Origin: Isoetes taiwanensis
Lineage: Eukaryota; Streptophyta; Lycopodiopsida; Isoetales; Isoetaceae
Direction of reading: 5' to 3'
Assembly (NCBI GenBank): GCA_021234155.1
Contig: JAJEKV010000096.1
Location: 1,560,010-1,624,009, forward strand
Length of the DNA stretch: 64,000 nucleotides
How positions within the stretch are numbered: position 1 is the stretch's first letter; every line of letters starts with the position of its first letter. The notes under the pieces were generated by a model. It did no database searches and was not told where the DNA came from. It was given only the letters and a program-made list of their open reading frames with translations. This document shows positions 55,741 through 64,000 of the stretch, piece by piece. Both the position numbers and the translations under genes were made by a program.

Positions 55741-55868
55741 ACAAAAATAAAAAGAATGCAAAACCCATTGAAACCGGCTAAGGACTGCCGGAATGAATAC
55801 TGTGACTAACAACAAGGGCTAATAGCTGAGCTTGACCCCATCGGCCAAGCCTGTCATCCATCGCCGCT

Positions 55869-56002
55869 GCTTCAAGACAAATCAGCTTCAGGGCTCCATG
55901 GTCGCTGCTTCAGGGCAAATCTGCATCAGCCTCAGTGGCTTCAGGGCAAATCAGCCTCAGGGCAACGTGGGTTCAAGGCCTTCAGTGGCTTCAGGGTATT
56001 CT
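55869..56002. repeat. CTTCAGGGCAAATCAGCCTC minisatellite
   Basis: Four to five imperfect units of about 25-35 bp built on GCTTCAGGGCAAATC. Confidence 0.75.
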
Positions 56003-57637
56003 GCCAACCTCAAGATTGTCCACTATAGGTATGCTGTGAAAAGACCATTTGTTAATAATTGCTATTACAATCTGAGATAGTTACTAGCTCATTCTAGCGT
56101 TCATAAATCTGATTTGTCTATCTATTTGGGCTTTGCCGACTTCTTGCAGCAGATCAAAGCTCCTGGGCAAGTTTGTGCTTGCAGAGCTTGGTTCCATTAT
56201 CCGGACTTTCTAGGCGTTCTTTTTGCGGCATGCTCATCCAGAAGAACCATTTTTGTTGACCTTGGTTGAATGGGGCAAACAAGTGCCTTCGTCGTATCTT
56301 GAAGAGCTATAGTTTTGTCGGGTTGCAAAAATTTGCCATGACAGTTAAATTGTTATATTCCTATAATGTTGGTTTTTCCCATAAGATGTAATTGCTAACT
56401 AATTCTGTAAGGTTCAGATATGAAGCATCATATATCATAATACTGCAGCATTATACCTTCTACACATCCATTATCTACATGATGCATTGTGAATATGTTA
56501 AAAGATGGATATAGAATTAAATGAAAAGACGTGGGGGTCAGAGCATGGAGGTGGGGGACAATTTTTGTGTCAGCGACACATGGTGCTTAGTGGGTGCTTT
56601 CTGGGGTTATTTTCTTTGTATTTCTGAAAAATACTTTTCTTTCATTTTTTTGATATTTTCCCTGAAACGCATTCATATTACGCCTTGGAATACAAAATTT
56701 CAGCTTCATTGGTGTTATAGAAGAAAAGATAAAAATAAGTAAAATTTTCAGCATTACGTGCTTAGGGGGTGCTTGGTTGGCGCTAAAATGCCCCCATGAC
56801 GAAAAAAGTTTCATGCCAAGTTGTGTACATTCATAATATTTGAATATTGTATTCATGCATGGCAGCATAAGAAAATATGTCTTGCCACATTCTAGAACTT
56901 CATGCTAGAAAATTCTTTTAGAATAAAGATTCAAACTCTATAGTGGGAAGACCATTTTTACATGCTTTTAGAACTAGGGGTTTCCATTTTGCAAGTCTAG
57001 ACATCTTTGATATGGTAAGGCTAGCTAAGGCAAAGCATAATGATTCAGGAACTGAGCAACCTTATGTATTTAAAGCAGGCGATTTAAAATTATGTTGGAT
57101 GCAATCTTACTTCAATACAAATTATTATCATTGTTGGAAATCCTGGCATCCTATATTATCAAAGTATGTTAATATGGAAGTCCAACTACATTCTCTAATG
57201 ACTAGGTGTTTTTTGTGCAGCTCAACAATTGTGTCTTTAAGGTAATAATAATGGTATGTTATAGAAGATTCTTACATCATGGAGATCCAGTTGTGTGCGC
57301 TAATAATTGGGTGCTTTTTGGCAGATCAAGAACCATGTCTAAGATTATATCATGGAACTCAAATATTGAACATCATTCAGCGAGGTTTTTCTATTGGCAG
57401 TGCATTATGTTATGGTAAGCATTGAATATTCTCATAACTAGCATTTTGATTCAGATGTATGCAAAAGGTTGGAGCTTAGAAGAGGCATGCAAAGTCTTTA
57501 TTAACTTGGCATATGAATATATACTTACTTGGATTGCCATGCTTGCAAGATATTTTTGTTACATGGTGATGGTAAGGGTTTTCTAGCTTCGGACTATTTT
57601 ATGAACTTAGAGCAAATTTTATAATACCCTAACAACA

Positions 57638-57955
57638 TGTGCTGGCATTGGAGCATGACATGAAGGATGGCTAGTTCACTGGCAGATTATTGAAAGTGGA
57701 TTCCAGATAGATGATGTTATGGAAAATGTGGATATGTATGGCAAATATTGGATCTTAGTTGAGATTCTTTAAAGCTTTGCTTGGCCAACAAACACGGAAT
57801 CTCATTATTGTGGCATATCAGATAATTGGTCTTTAGCTATTGAATGTTTTGAGCATATGCACCACAACAGCACAAACCCAAGCAAAGTTACATCTCATGC
57901 CACACTGGCCTCTTCTTTTAAAGATTTGCCAAGTTGCATCACAACAAATACATAA
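57638..57955 (+). pseudogene. pentatricopeptide-repeat protein remnant
   Basis: One frame reads CAGIGA, stop, HEGWLVHWQIIESGFQID, then DMYGKYWILVE. This is the typical plant PPR pattern (GKLVHGQIIESGF...VDMYGKCG). After a shift, LAIECFEHMHHN and TLASSFKDLPSCI continue to 57,955. Stops and shifts at 57,656 and 57,772 and the isolated position show a pseudogene. PPR proteins act in organelle RNA editing and processing. Confidence 0.75.
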
Positions 57956-58429
57956 GTGCTTCTATTTTTATGGGTGTTTGCTCAGTGTTTTGGCAGCGAG
58001 GATAATACTGTCAAGGTGGGTGGTCTGCTGAAGTCACTGAACACTGACCAGAATATGTTTGAATGCCTTTAATCTTACTCGTTGTATCATGGTTTCAATT
58101 ATGGGATTTAAATGGAGGGAAGATTATGCACGATTTCAAATACCACGATGGCTATGTCATGTGCTTGGACTTTCGTCTATATGAGTTCCTGCTTGCAAGA
58201 CGTGGTCGCTAAAAAGTTGGATATTCTTATATTTTTTATATAAAAAAAACTGTTTTAAGTAGTTATTAAAATTTTGTTATTGCTGTCATTTTATACTTTT
58301 TGCAGATAAGACTGCCAAATTTCGTGACCTGAATTGAACATACCCATTTGGCACTAGCAAGCTTGAGAATAAGAACGAGGGTCCGAGAAGGATATAAGTC
58401 ATTGGATTACAATTGCACATGAGATTGGC

Positions 58430-59120
58430 CATCTAGGCCATGTGAGATTGTGTTGAAGGTCTATGTTTGTATCTGCATTAATAGCCTCACAATTATGACC
58501 AGATCTTTGTGTTTGATGTATGATTCATTCTGTTTACTTGGACCCTATGAGCTAATTCATTTTTATTCATCTTAAACTTTTTGTACTAAAGACTTTCAAG
58601 TGATATGCTAAAACTTATGTTAAATCAACTGAAAGGCTATCAATGTTGCATTGTTTGGTGAATTAGAATAGAGTAGAATAGAATTATTGTCCCTTGTGAC
58701 CTAAGGCCCCTGGACTGATGTAGCATGGGCGAGCTCCCAAAAGGGCGCTACTAGCACATCACGCTACTAGCACATTACATGTACTATGACGTTGTGTTCA
58801 TCTTTTTCAACTTAAGCTAGTGCCATTTTCTTTTACAATGCTTTGCCAAGTGCTCCCTCCTACATAAAGTCAAAGGTCTTGCTTCAATTTATTGTTATTC
58901 TATCTTTAGCATAATGTTAGATGGTCAGTATCGCCAATCCCACATGAAATTGTGCTGGTCTATGTTTTTACTTGCATTTATAACCTCATAATTATGACCA
59001 AATCTTTGTGTTTGTTGTATGATTCATTCTTTACAATTCAAACTAATGCCATTTTTTACCGTGCTTTGCCAAGTGCTCCCTCCTACATAAAGTCAAAGGT
59101 CTTGCTTCAACTTCATTAGG
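58430..59120. repeat. diverged direct duplication with an insertion in the first copy
   Basis: ATGACCARATCTTTGTGTTT occurs near 58,497 and 58,997. TTTGCCAAGTGCTCCCTCCT occurs near 58,842 and 59,063. In the first copy extra DNA (about 58,540-58,810) separates the two blocks. Confidence 0.8.
58664..58692 (-). mobile_element. possible LINE/SINE 3' tail
   Basis: GAATTAGAATAGAGTAGAATAGAATTATTG is the complement of an (ATTCT)n tail. It lies inside the extra DNA of the first direct-repeat copy. Adjacent sequence differs from the LINE at 22,424, so it may be another family. No target duplication was found. Confidence 0.4.
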
Positions 59121-59138
59121 GCGGATTTGGGGTCTGAA

Positions 59139-59750
59139 AATGGCCTCCTATCAGCCATTCCACGTCATATTTCCGCTCCCTTTTTCCCATGCCACCTAGG
59201 ATACCAAACTCTCATAATTACAGATTTGCTTGGAATATTCTTCCGGAATAAGGGGGATTGCACATTCATGGCGCCATATGTATTTAATTCTGTTGGTTGT
59301 CAGACGGACTGATGCAACACGTGGCGCTTCTAAAATGCCACTTGCATTATAGCATACCGGCAACTCATGGCCAATGGTGTCTCTTGGTAAGCGTCTTGGC
59401 GTCACCGCCTTCTACATTTCAAAAGTTGAATGTGTAGGTTGAAGCTTTGTATCGAGATCGGACTTTCATTTTATATTTGCGGCTATGCTTTTTAACCGAT
59501 CTTCACTTCATCCTAATCACAGGGCTTCCGCCCCCTACAATTCAAATTTGAATTTGCTTAATGTATAAAAGCATGGATTGTAGGAGAATGGACTTTTCGA
59601 TTTCCATATGCACGTTGCAAATTTCAAAAGCGAAGTTAAATGCGGACGTTCGGCTCACACGAAGCCGAATTGTGTTGGGGCATAAAAATACCACACCTTG
59701 ATTTCGGCCGTCACGATCTACACAATATGGAAGTTGCTTGTTGTCAAATT
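59139..59750 (+). repeat. diverged copy of a promoter-like segment (copy A)
   Basis: Collinear with 61,127-61,735. It shares GGCGCCATATGTATTTAATT, GCATTATAGCATACCG, GTGTAGGTTGAAGCTTTGTA, the TATA-like TGTATAAAAGCATGGATTG and an ATGGAAG corresponding to the downstream ATG. The frame after this ATG closes after about 13 codons. Confidence 0.85.
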
Positions 59751-59918
59751 AAACTTAAACACAAGTGAGGTCGGCACTTACGTGGTTTTCTCGAGGAGGG
59801 TTTGGAGTGTTTTTTAAATCCCAATTATCGACATAGTGTGACGTAGCATCTTGGTATTAAATAGTATGTTAAATTCAATTATATCGGTGTTCATGTTCTG
59901 GTTAAACTCAAATCATAT

Positions 59919-60032
59919 AGGTTTAGGAATAAGGTTAAAAAGGAAGATATTGGCTATTTAGAAATAAGGTTAAAAAAGGAAGATATTGGATATTTAGGTA
60001 TAAGGTTAAAAAAAGGAAGATATTAGATATGG
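59919..60032. repeat. three-unit 38-bp tandem repeat
   Basis: Units contain ATAAGGTTAAAAAAGGAAGA and then TATTGGATATTTAG. A-run length differs between units. Confidence 0.88.
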
Positions 60033-60218
60033 CTCAAATTTCGAGATATGCACATAATGGCATGTAATGATGGTTGATAGGACTGGAATACTGAATCATT
60101 CCTACGATTTTCACGCCTAATCCAGCCTATATCTATTCCAGCCTAGATTGGCCCATTCTCCCCCAATCTCCGCCCAATCTTTGCTAGATCCTCCGCCCAA
60201 TTTCTCTAGTCCATCGCC

Positions 60219-60557
60219 ATGAAGAGATCAGCTACGGAAGAGCCGGAGGTGTCCTCCAAGAGGCGCCTATTACGGCTGGAAGAGGTGTTCCCTCCACGCT
60301 CCCTCCGCTGCCCACGGTTCTTGCTCTGCGAATGCCTCGATTCCTCTGATTCCTCGATTCCTTTGACGAGGAATCGAGAATGAGGAATCGAGAGAAATTT
60401 CGGAAGCGAGGAGTTCATCACGCAGTGTTCTTGAAGGCTGGATAGGAGATTCTTCAGAAAATGAGTGGTCTACCGACGGAGAAGAAGCCAAAGATGATGA
60501 AGAAGATGAAGAAGTTGAAGACGAATCTGGCCGACTTCGGGAGCTCATGGCGTTAGT
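60219..60557 (+). pseudogene. first-exon-like frame of an unknown acidic protein
   Basis: The ATG at 60,219 opens MKRSATEEPEVSSKRRLLRL. After a frame break near 60,375-60,390 the sequence continues with an acidic run (GEEAKDDEEDEEVEDESG) and RELMALVHG to a donor-like G/GTACAT. The break coincides with a local duplication/inversion of GAGGAATCGAGA. Function unknown. Confidence 0.4.
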
Positions 60558-61126
60558 TCATGGTACATGCATGTTTTCTTTCTTTTCTTAAGCATTCAAC
60601 TAACGGTTATTTCTTATTTTTTTTTTGCATGATGAAGCAGGATGAATGAAATTTGTTAGGGCAGAGCAGCACCTCTTTTTTTTTTCCTTGTTCTTAGTCG
60701 AGCTTGCCTCCAACTTCTTACCATATGATTTGCAAGCCTCCGGGCTTTTTTTGTTGTGAATAGTTGAAGCCTCCCGCATTTAAATTTACAAAATGATGTA
60801 AAGCCATACGACCATAAAAATTTTGAATGTAAAAGTTTTTGCTTCTAATTCCATTTGAATACCTAACTTTTTTTTTTCTGTACATGTGTTATCACTCTTA
60901 AGTACATAAGTCATCATCCCTTTTCAAAGAGCATATTATTTTTCAAGGATCACACCAAGCGAATAGTACATATGCAACAAAAATGGAACACACTAAATTA
61001 AGCATCGTGTGATCCACTTTCTTATTTGTTGTCAAATTAAAACTAAACACAAGTCCTTCGTCAATAGTCTCCCATTTGCATATAAAATATCTATCATTCC
61101 AAGTTATATTATGTTTTATGAACTAA

Positions 61127-61722
61127 AATGGCCTCCTATCAACCATTCCACGTCATATTTCCGCCCCTTTTTCCCGTCAGTTTGCTTGGAATATTCTCCG
61201 GAATAAGGGGAATCGCATATCTATGGCGCCATATGTATTTAATTCTCTTGTTGTCGAACAGATTGGCGCTTAACACGTGGCGCTTCTAAAAGCCACTTGC
61301 ATTATAGCATACCGCAACTCATGGCGGTGTCTCTTGGTTTGTCGATACCAATCATGCGCATCACCGATTCTTGTCTTGCCCTATTTTCATTTAGAGTCCA
61401 TTCCCGCCTTCTACATTTCAAAATTTGAATGTGTAGGTTGAAGCTTTGTATTAGACTTTCGTTTCGAGGCGCTGCGATTGCGCCTTAAAAGTTCGTAACC
61501 GGGATCTTTACTTCATCCCAATACAGGCTTCCCGCCCCCCTACAATTCGAATTTTGAATTTGCTTTTGTATAAAAGCATGGATTGTAGGAGAATGGACTT
61601 TTCCATATGCACGTTGCAAATTTCAAAAACGAGGTTAGTACGGACTGAGTCTCAAACGAAGCGAATTGTGCTGGGGCATACAAATTGTACACATTCATTT
61701 CGCGCCGTGCGATCCACGCGGT
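61127..61722 (+). promoter_or_regulatory. promoter-like segment (copy B) of an unknown gene
   Basis: Second copy of the segment at 59,139. TATAAAAG at 61,569-61,576 lies about 150 bp before the ATG at 61,723, which is a plausible core promoter spacing. The conservation of both copies up to the ATG supports a functional origin. Confidence 0.5.
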
Positions 61723-62040
61723 ATGGAAGCTCCAAATGATGTGTGGATAAGGATCCAACTGACTCAGGAATATGCTCCAGTCTTCAATCGCAAAAAAAGA
61801 GGTCTAAAAAATAAGAACTTAGACCTCGACATGTTGCGCCTTGCAGGCTCAAAAAGTATCGACATCTGGGCGGATGGCAGTTTATATCCATTGGATCCGT
61901 TGAGTGGCAGGAAACCGTCATTTCGGGACGTTTCAAGTTTAGTCCGATTTTGTGGTGACGGTAACTCTGGCCTCTTGGGATATTGTGAGAGATTGAGAGA
62001 GGATGAAGGCATTCGAATCGAATACGCCTCCTTGAGATGA
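61723..62040 (+). CDS. hypothetical protein, N-terminal part
   Basis: A 105-codon frame begins MEAPNDVWIRIQLTQEYAPV and includes NLDLDMLRLAGSKSIDIWAD and SLYPLDPLSGRKPSF. The composition is protein-like and it follows the promoter-like segment. I recognise no family. It may be the first coding part of a longer gene continued, in shifted frames, to about 63,960. Confidence 0.5.
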   Translation: MEAPNDVWIRIQLTQEYAPVFNRKKRGLKNKNLDLDMLRLAGSKSIDIWADGSLYPLDPLSGRKPSFRDVSSLVRFCGDGNSGLLGYCERLREDEGIRIEYASLR

Positions 62041-63105
62041 GCTGCTTCCGATTGTCACAAGAGAATTATAACTTAAACCAGCAGCTCTTTTTTCTCTCGC
62101 TTCATTACTCCACTGTGATGAAGGAAAGGAATGACGGCTTGGGGAGGGAAACTTCTTTGAGATACGAAGAGGAGAAGTCCAAATTGGTGATAGGGCAGCT
62201 GCAAGAAAAAGATCCAAGAGCTCGAAGAGCAAACTTTGGGCTTCAATGTAGGTTAAAGAATTTGAAGAAAACACCCCTTGGCTTGCGAGAAAGGAAGAAG
62301 CATTATCGACCGATAGAGGAACTGAAGTTTGGATCAGGTGCATTCAGACGCAGGGTCACGGCCACAAGGTCCGTTTACAACACTAGCAAAGGCCAGTTAA
62401 GATCTGGGGAAACTAGAAGCAATCTTGGTTACGTAGTGAAGAACCTAGCGACGAGCAGGGAGATAGTGGACATGATTTGTCAGCCCTACAACTCTCCTCT
62501 CAAGAAGATGGTATTGGAAATGGTACTAGGGAGATCTACAAGAAGTTAGAAGCGGCAGGATGTATGTGTTTTTTTGTTGATGATGTAGGCATCGGTGGAG
62601 GCTTGGTTACCGTTCTCTATTCAAGCCATTCCACGGCGTTGAAAAGAATGGGCACAAAAAGTATTATTAAACCCACGTCCACAAATTGTCGAGAATACAA
62701 GGGTTACTAGGACAAAGATGGTGTATGCCATATTAGGAGAGATGCACCACGTTGAATGTCTTTGGTCCCGCCATAGCCATAAAAGATAAGAATGGCAAGG
62801 ATTGTTGTGATATAGTTGGAATGAATGAACATAATAATCTTTGGGTTGACCCTGTTTACTCTCTTACAATTCCTTGTCAAATATTATGACTTAACAGTTG
62901 CAGAAACTAATGGTGAGATTGAAGTTTGCATAAAATTGGATGAAATGGAACTGACCAAGTTTGAGAAGTATGAGAGGGTATCCGTTGTCATCATGAATAG
63001 AGCAATTGAGAATGCAATTGCACATGCTAAATCAAAGAGCAACAAGAATAACAAAAAAGATGTAGAGGTGACGGACGAGGAGAAGAAGCGTGCGGAAAAA
63101 TGGTT
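62041..63105 (+). pseudogene. continuation of the unknown gene, frameshifted
   Basis: Frames at 62,037-62,549 (a coiled-coil-like KLVIGQLQEK, then RLKNLKKTPL and KKHYRPIEEL), 62,477-62,710 (CMCFFVDDVGIGGGLVTVLY), a piece near 62,760-62,876 (NNLWVDPVYSLTIPCQI) and 62,825-63,160 look like parts of one protein broken by several shifts. At about 63,112 a MITE interrupts it. Family unknown. Confidence 0.4.
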
Positions 63106-63111
63106 CTCATG

Positions 63112-63360
63112 GGCAAAAGTATGCTGGTGGGTATCAAAAAAACGCGGCCCCAGCACTTAGATCAACACCCTGGATGTACTATTCTATCATAGTATTCCAC
63201 TTGTCATTCATTGGAGCTGTTACATATTTCTATTGATTACCTAATTACCATGTGCTAGTACCAGTAACACCCTAAACAAGCTGCCATATGGGGTGCTATA
63301 TGAGTGCTGTCAGCATGCGTCCGGACGCATGCTTTTGATACCCACCAGCATACTTTTGCC
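63112..63360. mobile_element. 249-bp MITE with 28-bp perfect terminal inverted repeats
   Basis: The left end GGCAAAAGTATGCTGGTGGG (28 bases to TATCAAAA) is exactly mirrored at 63,333-63,360. CTCATG flanks both sides (63,106-63,111 and 63,361-63,366) as a 6-bp target duplication. Next to the right terminal repeat is a perfect 20-bp palindrome, GCATGCGTCCGGACGCATGC (63,312-63,331). No coding capacity; the superfamily is uncertain. Confidence 0.85.
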
Positions 63361-63366
63361 CTCATG

Positions 63367-63963
63367 TCAATCTGAAGATGACACCTGGTGGTTAGGTCTC
63401 TTTAAAGTTCAGAAAGAAACCCACGAGGTTTTGAAATGGGTGTTCAATCAAACTGACATCCCGAGTCTAATATCTAGATTCGAGGGAGGGGAAAAATTGC
63501 AAGTAGATCACTATGGATCTTACAAAGTAATTTTTCACTTGGCGTCTGATTTAAAAACTGAGAAAGCAATGTACAACATAAGTGGAGGAGGACAAGGAAC
63601 ATGCAAAAGTTATGCATCTTTGCAATCATGCAAGGAAGTCAAATCTTTGGGAAGACTGTTTCAACCTTGTCCCTTAACCAAGCAAATGCTCCTAATAGAG
63701 GAGAAGAAGATCCCAAGTTCCATGGCATTTTCCCCATTCCATTAGAGAGGGTTCATATCTGCACTTTGCACGGCTTTGTGAGAATCATCGACAAGATGAT
63801 ATTTTTGAGCTGCAGATTAAATGTGGAACATTTCGAACAAGAAGAGAAGAGAGGAAGGAATTGTAGAGTTGAACATGTTCTATCGAAGCGAGGTTTGCAT
63901 GGTGGCAATGTAAGATTAGAGCTCGATGAGAAACGGGCAGGGAAGAACAAGTGTGCCTCGTAA
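63367..63963 (+). pseudogene. unknown gene, part after the MITE
   Basis: The frame to 63,745 reads DDTWWLGLFKVQKETHEVLK, then LISRFEGGEKLQVDHYGSYK. A second frame (63,601-63,963) reads FHGIFPIPLERVHICTLHGF and VRIIDKMIFLSCRLNVEHFE. The second style, a conserved P-x-x-x-H-x-L-H-x-x-x-R-I core, is reminiscent of multi-copy proteins of unknown function seen near transposons. I cannot name the family. Confidence 0.4.
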
Positions 63964-64000
63964 AGGTGTCAATTGGAGGGATGAAAGCTCGGCGCTTCAT

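Noticed and set aside
1-64000. CRISPR array or bacterial operon
   Set aside because: No regularly spaced identical repeats with unique spacers; introns, LTR elements and plant gene families make this nuclear plant DNA.

Overview
This 64 kb window is nuclear DNA of a land plant. The evidence is spliced GT-AG genes for a GDSL esterase/lipase, a lectin-type receptor kinase and a PPR-type pseudogene, set in AT-rich intergenic DNA with nested LTR retrotransposons. The chromodomain Ty3/gypsy families and the large low-density intergenic space suggest a big-genome, possibly seed-free, plant (fern-like), but nothing in the window fixes the lineage.

Layout. 1-4.95 kb: intergenic, with small tandem duplications. 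5.01-6.46 kb: a complete five-exon GDSL esterase/lipase gene. 6.5-15.9 kb: intergenic, with foldback (MITE-like) elements, minisatellites and a decayed Ty3/gypsy fragment. 15.98-20.77 kb: a complete, young but frameshifted Ty1/copia element with 323-bp LTRs and a TTAAC target duplication. 22.2-23.9 kb: a receptor-kinase exon remnant next to a 5'-truncated LINE. 25.2-46.05 kb: a nest of at least four elements. A plus-strand chromovirus (G1-plus) is cut in its RT by a 744-bp Mutator-like foldback element and in its RNase H by a minus-strand relative (G1-minus). The integrase of G1-minus is in turn split by a 12.1-kb chromovirus (28,644-40,744). 47.2-49.7 kb: an intact, intronless G-type-lectin receptor kinase. 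49.7-64 kb: tandem duplications, WDR6-like and PPR pseudogenes, and an unrecognised, partly duplicated gene-like region with a MITE in it.

The most interesting object is the innermost 12.1-kb retrotransposon. Besides protease, RT, RNase H, integrase and a chromodomain, it carries upstream of pol a sense-strand reading frame (38,534-37,265, minus) that reads as a histone H3. It begins with the H3 tail motif RTKQTAR and ends with an ungapped, full-length H3 histone fold of 89 residues. Tail and fold are separated by about 320 residues of highly charged sequence. Two pairs of about 67-bp hairpin repeats sit on either side of this frame. An LTR retrotransposon encoding an H3-like protein together with a chromodomain is, as far as I know, not a described arrangement. 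It is the main candidate for a new system here.

The host genes here are unrelated single genes and do not form a pathway. Most of the rest is the product of successive insertions, local tandem duplication and decay.
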